A DNA stretch of 64,000 nt. It comes from Liolophura sinensis (lineage: Eukaryota > Mollusca > Polyplacophora > Chitonida > Chitonidae). The position numbers were made by a program, and so were the translations under genes. The notes under the pieces were generated by a model. The model did no database searches. It saw nothing but the letters and a program-made list of their open reading frames with translations, and was not told the DNA's origin. Shown one piece after another: positions 1 through 11,634 of this stretch. Positions within the stretch are counted from its first letter, which is position 1. Each line of letters begins with the position of its first letter. The stretch covers positions 62,001 to 126,000 of the forward strand of contig NW_027017976.1 of NCBI RefSeq assembly GCF_032854445.1. Direction: 5' to 3'.

Positions 1-80
1 TCTTTTTGCTTATTGAAATCGGGTACATTAGCTATGTACAATCGCGACTGGTCATTACTATATTCAATTTTTCATTATAA
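1..80 (+). repeat. Leading partial monomer (3' 80 bp)
   Basis: These are the last 80 bases of a monomer cut by the window start. It carries a rare tail haplotype: GCTTATTG, GGGTACATTAGC and TTCAATTTTT. In this window that combination recurs only at the end of M47 (about 25863-25930), 25.9 kb away, suggesting a common source monomer or block. Confidence 0.93.
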
Positions 81-190
81 GTTATGTGCCCTTCGGTAGC
101 CCAGACGACGTCAAATCTTTGGGCCAAGCCCATTTAACTCACCCAGCAAATGTCTTACTTCTAAGTCGAAGACAAACTCAATGTCTTTAT

Positions 191-200
191 CTACATGTAG
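191..200. other. Perfect 10-bp palindrome CTACATGTAG (shown in M1; one per monomer)
   Basis: It is perfectly self-complementary and sits 17 bp upstream of the TATA-like motif at rel 111-120. It appears intact in every copy I compared. It could be a dimer-binding site; no function is shown. Confidence 0.5.
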
Positions 201-217
201 AAAAACCACACCATTTG

Positions 218-230
218 TATATAAAAAAAA
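218..230 (+). promoter_or_regulatory. TATATAAA plus A8 motif (shown in M1; one per monomer)
   Basis: TATATAAA followed by a run of A (rel 138-150) looks like a TATA box on the + strand; on the - strand the run is an oligo-T tract. Nothing in the window shows that it is used. All j and e copies change TATATAAA to TATCTAAA (35979, 39279, 44779, 49179, 53030, 56330, 59630), and M114 has TATGTAAA (62380). The A-run is also the main site of length change: A9 in M10, M12, M16, M23, M25, M46, M48 and M92; A7 in M115. Confidence 0.35.
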
Positions 231-385
231 CAAAAGGTACTTGATACAATCCGCTGTAAAAAGTACAATTGAACACTGACCCACATTAATAAGGTGACAA
301 AGGATGCGCAATTGGGCCAAGCATCTCCAGCTGTTGAAAAATTGCAAATTTCCTTGGTTTCCATGGAGTAAGAGCCGTTGCTGGG

Positions 386-391
386 CACGTG
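386..391. other. CACGTG site in the core (shown in M1; one per monomer)
   Basis: An E-box-type palindrome at rel 306-311. Read on the - strand, the context ATCACGTG fits RTCACRTG, the budding-yeast centromere CDEI element bound by the bHLH protein Cbf1. The match is only 8 bp and no CDEII/CDEIII-like sequence accompanies it, so centromere function is not implied. Confidence 0.35.
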
Positions 392-630
392 ATCTTGACA
401 TCATTGATTATTCATTTGTGGCTACAGCCAAAAGTATTGGTCGGAGAGCAACGCGGTTTGCACCATTCGATTTCTCGTCACAAAATACGTCGGATTAGCC
501 TCTTACCAGCAGCATTGGAACAGTTTTTCTACTTTTGGATTTTTGCCTGGTGTTTTTGCTAATTGAAATCGGCTACATTAACTATGTACAATCGCGACTG
601 GTCATTACTATATTCAACTTTTCATTATAA

Positions 631-1180
631 GTTATGTGCCCTTCGGCAGCCCAGACGACGTCAAATCTTTGGGCCAAGCCCATTTAACTCACCCAGCAAA
701 TGTCTTACTTCTAAGTCGAAGACAAACTCAATGTCTTTATCTACATGTAGAAAAGCCACACCATTTGTATATAAAAAAAACAAAAGGTACTTGATACAAT
801 CCGCTGTAAAAAGTACAATTGAACACTGACCCACATCAATAAGGTGCCAAAGGATGCGCAATTGGGCCAGGCATCTCCAGCTGTTGAAAAATTGCAAATT
901 TCCTTGGTTTCCATGGAGTAAGAGCCGTTGCTGGGCACGTGATCTTGACATCATTGATTATTCATTTGTGGCTACAGCCAAAAGTATTGGTCGGAGAGCA
1001 ACGCGGTTTGCACCATTCGATTTCTCGTCACAAAATACGTCGGATTAGCCTCTTACCAACAGCATTGGAACAGTTTTTCTACTTTTGGATTTTTGCCTGG
1101 TCTTTTTGCGAATTGAAATCGGCTACATTAACTATGTACAATCGCGACTGGTCATTACTATATTCAACTTTTCATTATAA
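631..1180 (+). repeat. Representative satellite monomer (M2, 550 bp)
   Basis: This copy illustrates the landmarks of one unit. In order they are: a hairpin TGGGC-CAA-GCCCA (rel 40-52), the class-defining site (rel 77-80), the palindrome CTACATGTAG (rel 111-120), TATATAAA followed by an A8 run (rel 138-150), the invariant core (rel 211-322) with CACGTG at rel 306-311, the imperfect palindrome TGGCTACAGCCA (rel 339-350), and an AT-rich tail with variable sites at about rel 440-545. M2 itself has private changes: GGCAGCC near its start and AAAAGCC before the TATA-like motif. Length is 550 = 3 x 183 + 1. Confidence 0.95.
841..952. other. Nearly invariant monomer core (shown in M2, rel 211-322)
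   Basis: Across about 116 copies this 112-bp stretch shows almost no change: two substitutions in M1, one or two in M47, one in M80, and a single recurrent site (CCATGGAGTA / GAAGTA / GGATTA). The stretch immediately upstream of the same length has more than ten segregating sites. It contains TGCGCA, CAATTG, CCATGG and CACGTG palindromes. Constraint by a bound protein is an inference; recent homogenisation alone should not favour one part of the unit. Confidence 0.6.
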
Positions 1181-3380
1181 GTTATGTGCCCTTCGGTAGC
1201 CCAGACGACGTCAAATCTTTGGGCCAAGCCCATTTAACTCACCCAACAAATGTCTTACTTCTAAATCGAAGACAAACTCAATGTCTTTATCTACATGTAG
1301 AAAAACCACACCATTTGTATATAAAAAAAACAAAAGGTACTTGATACAATCCGCTGTAAAAAGTACAATTGAACACTGACCCACATCAATAAGGTGCCAA
1401 AGGATGCGCAATTGGGCCAGGCATCTCCAGCTGTTGAAAAATTGCAAATTTCCTTGGTTTCCATGGAGTAAGAGCCGTTGCTGGGCACGTGATCTTGACA
1501 TCATTGATTATTCATTTGTGGCTACAGCCAAAAGAATTGGTCGGAGAGCAACGCGGTTTGCACCATTCGATTTCTCGTCACAAAATACGTCGGATTAGCC
1601 TCTTACCTGCAGCATTGGAACAGTTTTTCTACTTTTGGATTTTTGCCTGGTCTTTTTGCGAATTGAAATCGGCTACATTAACTATGTACAATCGCGACGG
1701 GTCATTACTATATTCAACTTTTCATTATAAGTTATGTGCCCTTCGGTAGCCCAGACGACGTCAAATCTTTGGGCCAAGCCCATTTAACTCACCCAACAAA
1801 TGTCTTACTTCTAAGTCGAAGACAAACTCAATGTCTTTATCTACATGTAGAAAAACCACACCATTTGTATATAAAAAAAACAAAAGGTACTTGATACAAT
1901 CCGCTGTAAAAAGTACAATTGAACACTGACCCACATCAATAAGGTGCCAAAGGATGCGCAATTGGGCCAGGCATCTCCAGCTGTTGAAAAATTGCAAATT
2001 TCCTTGGTTTCCATGGAGTAAGAGCCGTTGCTGGGCACGTGATCTTGACATCATTGATTATTCATTTGTGGCTACAGCCAAAAGTATTGGTCGGAGAGCA
2101 ACGCGGTTTGCACCATTCGATTTCTCGTCACAAAATACGTCGGATTAGCCTCTTACCAGCAGCATTGGAACAGTTTTTCTACTTTTGGATTTTTGCCTGG
2201 TCTTTTTGCGAATTGAAATCGGCTACATTAACTATGTACAATCGCGACTGGTCATTACTATATTCAACTTTTCATTATAAGTTATGTGCCCTTCGGTAGC
2301 CCAGACGACGTCAAATCTTTGGGCCAAGCCCATTTAACTCACCCAACAAATGTCTTACTTCTAAGTCGAAGGCAAACTCAATGTCTTTATCTACATGTAG
2401 AAAAACCACACCATTTGTATATAAAAAAAACAAAAGGTACTTGATACAATCCGCTGTAAAAAGTACAATTGAACACTGACCCACATCAATAAGGTGCCAA
2501 AGGATGCGCAATTGGGCCAGGCATCTCCAGCTGTTGAAAAATTGCAAATTTCCTTGGTTTCCATGGAGTAAGAGCCGTTGCTGGGCACGTGATCTTGACA
2601 TCATTGATTATTCATTTGTGGCTACAGCCAAAAGAATTGGTCGGAGAGCAACGCGGTTTGCACCATTCGATTTCTCGTCACAAAATACGTCGGATTAGCC
2701 TCTTACCAGCAGCATTGGAACAGTTTTTCTACTTTTGGATTTTTGCCTGGTCTTTTTGCGAATTGAAATCGGCTACATTGACTATGTACAATCGCGACTG
2801 GTCATTATTATATTCAACTTTTCATTATAAGTTATGTGCCCTTCGGTAGCCCAGACGACGTCAAATCTTTGGGCCAAGCCCATTTAACTCACCCAACAAA
2901 TGTCTTACTTCTAAGTCGAAGACAAACTCAATGTCTTTATCTACATGTAGAAAAACCACACCATTTGTATATAAAAAAAACAAACGGTACTTGATACAAT
3001 CCGCTGTAAAAAGTACAATTGAACACTGACCCACATCAATAAGGTGCCAAAGGATGCGCAATTGGGCCAGGCATCTCCAGCTGTTGAAAAATTGCAAATT
3101 TCCTTGGTTTCCATGGATTAAGAGCCGTTGCTGGGCACGTGATCTTGACATCATTGATTATTCATTTGTGGCTACAGCCAAAAGTATTGGTCGGAGAGCA
3201 ACGCGGTTTGCACCATTCGATTTCTCGTCACAAAATACGTCGGATTAGCCTCTTACCAGCAGCATTGGAACAGTTTTTCTACTTTTGGATTTTTGCCTGG
3301 TCTTTTTGCGAATTGAAATCGGGTACATTAACTATGTACAATCGCGACTGGTCATTACTATATTCAACTTTTCATTATAA
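1181..3380 (+). repeat. M3-M6, V-class block with GCGAATTG tails
   Basis: Four V-class monomers. M3 and M5 carry AAAGAATTGG instead of AAAGTATTGG; M5 also has AGGCAAACTC; M6 has CCATGGATTA and a GGGTAC tail. The M5-M6 pair is a recognisable cassette found again as M20-M21 (10535-11634) and M26-M27 (13837-14936). Confidence 0.88.
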
Positions 3381-5031
3381 GTTATGTGCCCTTCGGTAGC
3401 CCAGACGACGTCAAATCTTTGGGCCAAGCCCATTTAACTCACCCAACAAATGTCTTACTTCTAAGTCGAAGACAAACTCAATGTCTTTATCTACATGTAG
3501 AAAAACCACACCATTTGTATATAAAAAAAACAAAAGGTACTTGATACAATCCGCTGTAAAAAGTACAATTGAACACTGACCCACATCAATAAGGTGCCAA
3601 AGGATGCGCAATTGGGCCAGGCATCTCCAGCTGTTGAAAAATTGCAAATTTCCTTGGTTTCCATGGAGTAAGAGCCGTTGCTGGGCACGTGATCTTGACA
3701 TCATTGATTATTCACTTGTGGCTACAGCCAAAAGTATTGGTCGGAGAGCAACGCGGTTTGCACCATTCGATTTCTCGTCACAAAATACGTCGGATTAGCC
3801 TCTTACCAACAGCATTGGAACAGTTTTTCCACTTTTGGATTTTTGCCTGGTCATTTTGCTAATTGAAATCGGCTACATTAACTATGTACAATCGCGACTG
3901 GTCATTACTATATTCAACATTTCATTATAAGTTATGTGCCCTTCGGTAGCCCAGACGACGTCAAATCTTTGGGCCAAGCCCATTTAACTCACCCAGCAAA
4001 TGTCTTACTCCTAAGTCGAAGACAATCTCAATGTCTTTATCTACATGTAGAAAAACCACACCATTTGTATATAAAAAAAACAAAAGGTACTTGATACAAT
4101 CCGCTGTAAAAAGTACAATTGAACACTGACCCACATCAATAAGGTGCCAAAGGATGCGCAATTGGGCCAGGCATCTCCAGCTGTTGAAAAATTGCAAATT
4201 TCCTTGGTTTCCATGGAGTAAGAGCCGTTGCTGGGCACGTGATCTTGACATCATTGATTATTCACTTGTGGCTACAGCCAAAAGTATTGGTCGGAGAGCA
4301 ACGCGGTTTGCACCATTCGATTTCTCGTCACAAAATACGTCGGATTAGCCTCTTACCAGCAGCATTGGAACAGTTTTTCCACTTTTGGATTTTTGCCTGG
4401 TCTTTTTGCTAATTTAAATCGGCTACATTAACTATGTACAATCGCGACTGGTCATTACTATATTCAACATTTCATTATAAGTTATGTGCCCTTCGGTAGC
4501 CCAGACGACGTCAAATCTTTGGGCCAAGCCCATTTAACTCACCCAGCAAATGTCTTTTTTCTAAGTCGAAGACAAACTCAATGTCTTTATCTACATGTAG
4601 AAAAACCACACCATTTGTATATAAAAAAAACACAAGGTACTTGATACAATCCGCTGTAAAAAGTACAATTGAACACTGACCCACATCAATAAGGTGCCAA
4701 AGGATGCGCAATTGGGCCAGGCATCTCCAGCTGTTGAAAAATTGCAAATTTCCTTGGTTTCCATGGAGTAAGAGCCGTTGCTGGGCACGTGATCTTGACA
4801 TCATTGATTATTCATTTGTGGCTACAGCCAAAAGTATTGGTCGGAGAGCAACGCGGTTTGCACCATTCGATTTCTCGTCACAAAAATACGTCGGATTAGC
4901 CTCTTACCAGCAGCATTGGAACAGTTTTTCTACTTTTGGATTTTTGCCTGGTCTTTTTGCGAATTGAAATCGGCTACATTAACTATGTACAATCGCGACT
5001 GGTCATTACTATATTCAACTTTTCATTATAA
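3381..5031 (+). repeat. M7-M9, V-G-K trimer (early copy)
   Basis: M7 (V), M8 (G, with GACAATCTC) and M9 (K). The order and the private AATCTC variant match the trimer amplified at 14937-22636, and with M5-M6 upstream this equals the five-monomer order M26-M30. M9 is 551 bp because of an extra A at about 4882-4886, one of the few length changes outside the A8 tract. Confidence 0.87.
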
Positions 5032-5582
5032 GTTATGTGCCCTTCGGTAGCCCAGACGACGTCAAATCTTTGGGCCAAGCCCATTTAACTCACCCAACAA
5101 ATGTCTTACTTCTAAGTCGAAGACAAACTCAATGTCTTTATCTACATGTAGAAAAACCACACCATTTGTATATAAAAAAAAACAAAAGGTACTTGATACA
5201 ATCCGCTGTAAAAGTACAATTGAACACTGACCCACATCAATAAGGTGCCAAAGGATGCGCAATTGGGCCAGGCATCTCCAGCTGTTGAAAAATTGCAAAT
5301 TTCCTTGGTTTCCATGGAGTAAGAGCCGTTGCTGGGCACGTGATCTTGACATCATTGATTATTCATTTATGGCTACAGCCAAAAGTATTGGTCGGAGAGC
5401 AACGCGGTTTGCACCCATTCGATTTCTCGTCACAAAATACGTCGGATTAGCCTCTTACCAACAGCATTGGAACAGTTTTTCCACTTTTGGATTTTTGCCT
5501 GGTCATTTTGCTAATTGAAATCGGCTACATTAACTATGTACAATCGCGACTGGTCATTACTATATTCAACATTTCATTATAA
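5032..5582 (+). repeat. M10, monomer with three independent 1-bp indels
   Basis: This copy has A9 instead of A8 after the TATA-like motif, one A lost in GTAAAAAGTAC (about 5209-5212), and one C gained in GCACCATTCG (about 5413-5415), for a net length of 551. It also has TTCATTTATGGC instead of TTCATTTGTGGC. No other copy carries three length changes. It is otherwise the same type as M16, M23 and M48, each of which has A9, the TTTATGG variant and a following G-class copy. Confidence 0.9.
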
Positions 5583-7783
5583 GTTATGTGCCCTTCGGTA
5601 GCCCAGACGACGTCAAATCTTTGGGCCAAGCCCATTTAACTCACCCAGCAAATGTCTTACTCCTAAGTCGAAGACAAACTCAATGTCTTTATCTACATGT
5701 AGAAAAACCACACCATTTGTATATAAAAAAAACAAAAGGTACTTGATACAATCCGCTGTAAAAAGTACAATTGAACACTGACCCACATCAATAAGGTGCC
5801 AAAGGATGCGCAATTGGGCCAGGCATCTCCAGCTGTTGAAAAATTGCAAATTTCCTTGGTTTCCATGGAGTAAGAGCCGTTGCTGGGCACGTGATCTTGA
5901 CATCATTGATTATTCATTTGTGGCTACAGCCAAAAGTATTGGTCGGAGAGCAACGCGGTTTGCACCATTCGATTTCTCGTCACAAAATACGTCGGATTAG
6001 CCTCTTACCAGCAGCATTGGAACAGTTTTTCCACTTTTGGATTTTTGCCTGGTCTTTTTGCTAATTTAAATCGGCTACATTAACTATGTACAATCGCGAC
6101 TGGTCATTACTATATTCAACATTTCATTATAAGTTATGTGCCCTTCGGTAGCCCAGACGACGTCAAATCTTTGGGCCAAGCCCATTTAACTCACCCAGCA
6201 AATGTCTTTTTTCTAAGTCGAAGACAAACTCAATGTCTTTATCTACATGTAGAAAAACCACACCATTTGTATATAAAAAAAAACACAAGGTACTTGATAC
6301 AATCCGCTGTAAAAAGTACAATTGAACACTGACCCACATCAATAAGGTGCCAAAGGATGCGCAATTGGGCCAGGCATCTCCAGCTGTTGAAAAATTGCAA
6401 ATTTCCTTGGTTTCCATGGAGTAAGAGCCGTTGCTGGGCACGTGATCTTGACATCGTTGATTATTCATTTATGACTACAGCCAAAAGTATTGGTCGGAGA
6501 GCAACGCGGTTTGCACCATTCGATTTCTCGTCACAAAATACGTCGGATTAGCCTCTTACCAACAGCATTGGAACAGTTTCTCCACTTTTGGATTTTTGCC
6601 TGGTCATTTTGCTAATTGAAATCGGCTACATTAACTATGTACAATCGCGACTGGTCATTACTATATTCAACATTTCATTATAAGTTATGTGCCCTTCGGT
6701 AGCCCAGACGACGTCAAATCTTTGGGCCAAGCCCATTTAACTCACCCAGCAAATGTCTTACTCCTAAGTCGAAGACAAACTCAATGTCTTTATCTACATG
6801 TAGAAAAACCACACCATTTGTATATAAAAAAAACAAAAGGTACTTGATACAATCCGCTGTAAAAAGTACAATTGAACACTGACCCACATCAATAAGGTGC
6901 CAAAGGATGCGCAATTGGGCCAGGCATCTCCAGCTGTTGAAAAATTGCAAATTTCCTTGGTTTCCATGGAGTAAGAGCCGTTGCTGGGCACGTGATCTTG
7001 ACATCATTGATTATTCATTTGTGGCTACAGCCAAAAGTATTGGTCGGAGAGCAACGCGGTTTGCACCATTCGATTTCTCGTCACAAAATACGTCGGATTA
7101 GCCTCTTACCAACAGCATTGGAACAGTTTTTCCACTTTTGGATTTTTGCCTGGTCATTTTGCTAATTGAAATCGGCTACATTAACTATGTACAATCGCGA
7201 CTGGTCATTACTATATTCAACATTTCATTATAAGTTATGTGCCCTTCGGTAGCCCAGACGACGTCAAATCTTTGGGCCAAGCCCATTTAACTCACCCAGC
7301 AAATGTCTTACTCCTAAGTCGAAGACAAACTCAATGTCTTTATCTACATGTAGAAAAACCACACCATTTGTATATAAAAAAAACACAAGGTACTTGATAC
7401 AATCCGCTGTAAAAAGTACAATTGAACACTGACCCACATCAATAAGGTGCCAAAGGATGCGCAATTGGGCCAGGCATCTCCAGCTGTTGAAAAATTGCAA
7501 ATTTCCTTGGTTTCCATGGAGTAAGAGCCGTTGCTGGGCACGTGATCTTGACATCATTGATTATTCACTTGTGGCTACAGCCAAAAGTATTGGTCGGAGA
7601 GCAACGCGGTTTGCACCATTCGATTTCTCGTCACAAAATACGTCGGATTAGCCTCTTACCAGCAGCATTGGAACAGTTTTTCCACTTTTGGATTTTTGCC
7701 TGGTCTTTTTGCTAATTTAAATCGGCTACATTAACTATGTACAATCGCGACTGGTCATTACTATATTCAACATTTCATTATAA
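5583..7783 (+). repeat. M11-M14, G-K-G-G run
   Basis: M11 (G), M12 (K, A9, with ATCGTTG and TTTATGACT and a GTTTCTCCAC tail), M13 (G), and M14 (G with CACAAGG and TTCACTTG). The K-G-G order with the M12-specific variants returns as M41-M43, M50-M52 and M57-M59, so this is an ancestral block used several times in Domain I. Confidence 0.87.
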
Positions 7784-10700
7784 GTTATGTGCCCTTCGGT
7801 AGCCCAGACGACGTCAAATCTTTGGGCCAAGCCCATTTAACTCACCCAGCAAATGTCTTTTTTCTAAGTCGAAGACAAACTCAATGTCTTTATCTACATG
7901 TAGAAAAACCACACCATTTGTATATAAAAAAAACACAAGGTACTTGATACAATCCGCTGTAAAAAGTACAATTGAACACTGACCCACATCAATAAGGTGC
8001 CAAAGGATGCGCAATTGGGCCAGGCATCTCCAGCTGTTGAAAAATTGCAAATTTCCTTGGTTTCCATGGAGTAAGAGCCGTTGCTGGGCACGTGATCTTG
8101 ACATCATTGATTATTCATTTGTGGCTACAGCCAAAAGTATTGGTCGGAGAGCAACGCGGTTTGCACCATTCGATTTCTCGTCACAAAATACGTCGGATTA
8201 GCCTCTTACCAGCAGCATTGGAACAGTTTTTCTACTTTTGGATTTTTGCCTGGTCTTTTTGCGAATTGAAATCGGCTACATTAACTATGTACAATCGCGA
8301 CTGGTCATTACTATATTCAACTTTTCATTATAAGTTATGTGCCCTTCGGTAGCCCAGACGACGTCAAATCTTTGGGCCAAGCCCATTTAACTCACCCAAC
8401 AAATGTCTTACTTCTAAGTCGAAGACAAACTCAATGTCTTTATCTACATGTAGAAAAACCACACCATTTGTATATAAAAAAAAACAAAAGGTACTTGATA
8501 CAATCCGCTGTAAAAAGTACAATTGAACACTGACCCACATCAATAAGGTGCCAAAGGATGCGCAATTGGGCCAGGCATCTCCAGCTGTTGAAAAATTGCA
8601 AATTTCCTTGGTTTCCATGGAGTAAGAGCCGTTGCTGGGCACGTGATCTTGACATCATTGATTATTCATTTATGGCTACAGCCAAAAGTATTGGTCGGAG
8701 AACAACGCGGTTTGCACCATTCGATTTCTCGTCACAAAATACGTCGGATTAGCCTCTTACCAACAGCATTGGAACAGTTTTTCCACTTTTGGATTTTTGC
8801 CTGGTCATTTTGCTAATTGAAATCGGCTACATTAACTATGTACAATCGCGACTGGTCATTACTATATTCAACATTTCATTATAAGTTATGTGCCCTTCGG
8901 TAGCCCAGACGACGTCAAATCTTTGGGCCAAGCCCATTTAACTCACCCAGCAAATGTCTTACTCCTAAGTCGAAGACAAACTCAATGTCTTTATCTACAT
9001 GTAGAAAAACCACACCATTTGTATATAAAAAAAACAAAAGGTACTTGATACAATCCGCTGTAAAAAGTACAATTGAACACTGACCCACATCAATAAGGTG
9101 CCAAAGGATGCGCAATTGGGCCAGGCATCTCCAGCTGTTGAAAAATTGCAAATTTCCTTGGTTTCCATGGAGTAAGAGCCGTTGCTGGGCACGTGATCTT
9201 GACATCATTGATTATTCATTTGTGGCTACAGCCAAAAGTATTGGTCGGAGAGCAACGCGGTTTGCACCATTCGATTTCTCGTCACAAAATACGTCGGATT
9301 AGCCTCTTACCAACAGCATTGGAACAGTTTTTCCACTTTTGGATTTTTGCCTGGTCATTTTGCTAATTGAAATCGGCTACATTAACTATGTACAATCGCG
9401 ACTGGTCATTACTATTTTCAACATTTCATTATAAGTTATGTGCCCTTCGGTAGCCCAGACGACGTCAAATCTTTGGGCCAAGCCCATTTAACTCACCCAG
9501 CAAATGTCTTACTCCTAAGTCGAAGACAAACTCAATGTCTTTATCTACATGTAGAAAAACCACACCATTTGTATATAAAAAAAACACAAGGTACTTGATA
9601 CAATCCGCTGTAAAAAGTACAATTGAACACTGACCCACATCAATAAGGTGCCAAAGGATGCGCAATTGGGCCAGGCATCTCCAGCTGTTGAAAAATTGCA
9701 AATTTCCTTGGTTTCCATGGAGTAAGAGCCGTTGCTGGGCACGTGATCTTGACATCATTGATTATTCACTTGTGGCTACAGCCAAAAGTATTGGTCGGAG
9801 AGCAACGCGGTTTGCACCATTCGATTTCTCGTCACAAAATACGTCGGATTAGCCTCTTACCAGCAGCATTGGAACAGTTTTTCCACTTTTGGATTTTTGC
9901 CTGGTCTTTTTGCTAATTTAAATCGGCTACATTAACTATGTACAATCGCGACTGGTCATTACTATATTCAACATTTCATTATAAGTTATGTGCCCTTCGG
10001 TAGCCCAGACGACGTCAAATCTTTGGGCCAAGCCCATTTAACTCACCCAGCAAATGTCTTTTTTCTAAGTCGAAGACAAACTCAATGTCTTTATCTACAT
10101 GTAGAAAAACCACACCATTTGTATATAAAAAAAACACAAGGTACTTGATACAATCCGCTGTAAAAAGTACAATTGAACACTGACCCACATCAATAAGGTG
10201 CCAAAGGATGCGCAATTGGGCCAGGCATCTCCAGCTGTTGAAAAATTGCAAATTTCCTTGGTTTCCATGGAGTAAGAGCCGTTGCTGGGCACGTGATCTT
10301 GACATCATTGATTATTCATTTGTGGCTACAGCCAAAAGTATTGGTCGGAGAGCAACGCGGTTTGCACCATTCGATTTCTCGTCACAAAATACGTCGGATC
10401 AGCCTCTTACCAGCAGCATTGGAACAGTTTTTCTACTTTTGGATTTTTGCCTGGTCTTTTTGCGAATTGAAATCGGCTACATTAACTATGTACAATCGCG
10501 ACTGGTCATTACTATATTCAACTTTTCATTATAAGTTATGTGCCCTTCGGTAGCCCAGACGACGTCAAATCTTTGGGCCAAGCCCATTTAACTCACCCAA
10601 CAAATGTCTTACTTCTAAGTCGAAGGCAAACTCAATGTCTTTATCTACATGTAGAAAAACCACACCATTTGTATATAAAAAAAACAAAAGGTACTTGATA

Positions 10701-11634
10701 CAATCCGCTGTAAAAAGTACAATTGAACACTGACCCACATCAATAAGGTGCCAAAGGATGCGCAATTGGGCCAGGCATCTCCAGCTGTTGAAAAATTGCA
10801 AATTTCCTTGGTTTCCATGGAGTAAGAGCCGTTGCTGGGCACGTGATCTTGACATCATTGATTATTCATTTGTGGCTACAGCCAAAAGAATTGGTCGGAG
10901 AGCAACGCGGTTTGCACCATTCGATTTCTCGTCACAAAATACGTCGGATTAGCCTCTTACCAGCAGCATTGGAACAGTTTTTCTACTTTTGGATTTTTGC
11001 CTGGTCTTTTTGCGAATTGAAATCGGCTACATTAACTATGTACAATCGCGACTGGTCATTATTATATTCAACTTTTCATTATAAGTTATGTGCCCTTCGG
11101 TAGCCCAGACGACGTCAAATCTTTGGGCCAAGCCCATTTAACTCACCCAACAAATGTCTTACTTCTAAGTCGAAGACAAACTCAATGTCTTTATCTACAT
11201 GTAGAAAAACCACACCATTTGTATATAAAAAAAACAAAAGGTACTTGATACAATCCGCTGTAAAAAGTACAATTGAACACTGACCCACATCAATAAGGTG
11301 CCAAAGGATGCGCAATTGGGCCAGGCATCTCCAGCTGTTGAAAAATTGCAAATTTCCTTGGTTTCCATGGATTAAGAGCCGTTGCTGGGCACGTGATCTT
11401 GACATCATTGATTATTCATTTGTGGCTACAGCCAAAAGTATTGGTCGGAGAGCAACGCGGTTTGCACCATTCGATTTCTCGTCACAAAATACGTCGGATT
11501 AGCCTCTTACCAGCAGCATTGGAACAGTTTTTCTACTTTTGGATTTTTGCCTGGTCTTTTTGCGAATTGAAATCGGGTACATTAACTATGTACAATCGCG
11601 ACTGGTCATTACTATATTCAACATTTCATTATAA
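7784..11634 (+). repeat. 7-mer block, copy 1 (M15-M21, K-V-G-G-K-V-V)
   Basis: M15 K; M16 V with A9, TTTATGG and GAACAACGCGG; M17 G; M18 G with CACAAGG; M19 K; M20 V with AGGCAAACTC and AAAGAATTGG; M21 V with CCATGGATTA. The same order follows immediately in M22-M27, so this is a tandem duplication. M21 ends with GGGTAC but then ACATTT before K-class M22; other CCATGGATTA monomers (M6, M27) end GGGTAC then ACTTTT. The switch marks the duplication crossover between 11578 and 11622. Confidence 0.88.

Larger units (their letters stand above)
81..1180 (+). repeat. M1-M2, comparatively divergent V-class monomers
   Basis: M1 has private substitutions inside the otherwise nearly invariant core (GGTGACAAAGG and GGGCCAAGC instead of GGTGCCAAAGG and GGGCCAGGC), the rarer ACATTAAT variant, and CCTGGTGTTTTT in its tail. 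M2 has GGCAGCC and AAAAGCC. Divergent copies are typical of regions that missed recent homogenisation, for example near an array edge, but the true edge is not in the window. Confidence 0.85.

Noticed and set aside
111-404. 97-codon open frame on the - strand, present in nearly every monomer, as a repeated gene
   Set aside because: Among class variants in this frame I count about three silent changes (AACAAA/AGCAAA, AAGTCG/AAATCG, GGAGTA/GAAGTA) and about ten or more replacing ones, as expected without selection. A9 and A7 copies shift the frame, and other frames on both strands are equally open. No family is recognised.
415-480. tRNA-like head: TGGCTACAGCC then CATTCGATTTC about 43 bp on, resembling A and B boxes of a pol III promoter or tRNA-derived SINE
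   Set aside because: The A-box match is poor (C where A is expected), no acceptor or anticodon stem can be paired, and the B-box match has mismatches. Spacing alone is not enough.
304-498. 64- and 86-codon open frames on the + strand (for example 304-498 and 939-1199)
   Set aside because: They overlap the - strand frame over the same conserved bases, end at fixed stops in each monomer, and cannot continue across monomers because 550 leaves remainder 1 on division by 3. They reflect low stop density, not genes.
631-1180. Internal subrepeats, for example ATACAATCCGCTG against GTACAATCGCGACTG
   Set aside because: The two stretches are 342 bp apart, share only about 10 bases and do not extend; no 183- or 275-bp subperiod is visible.
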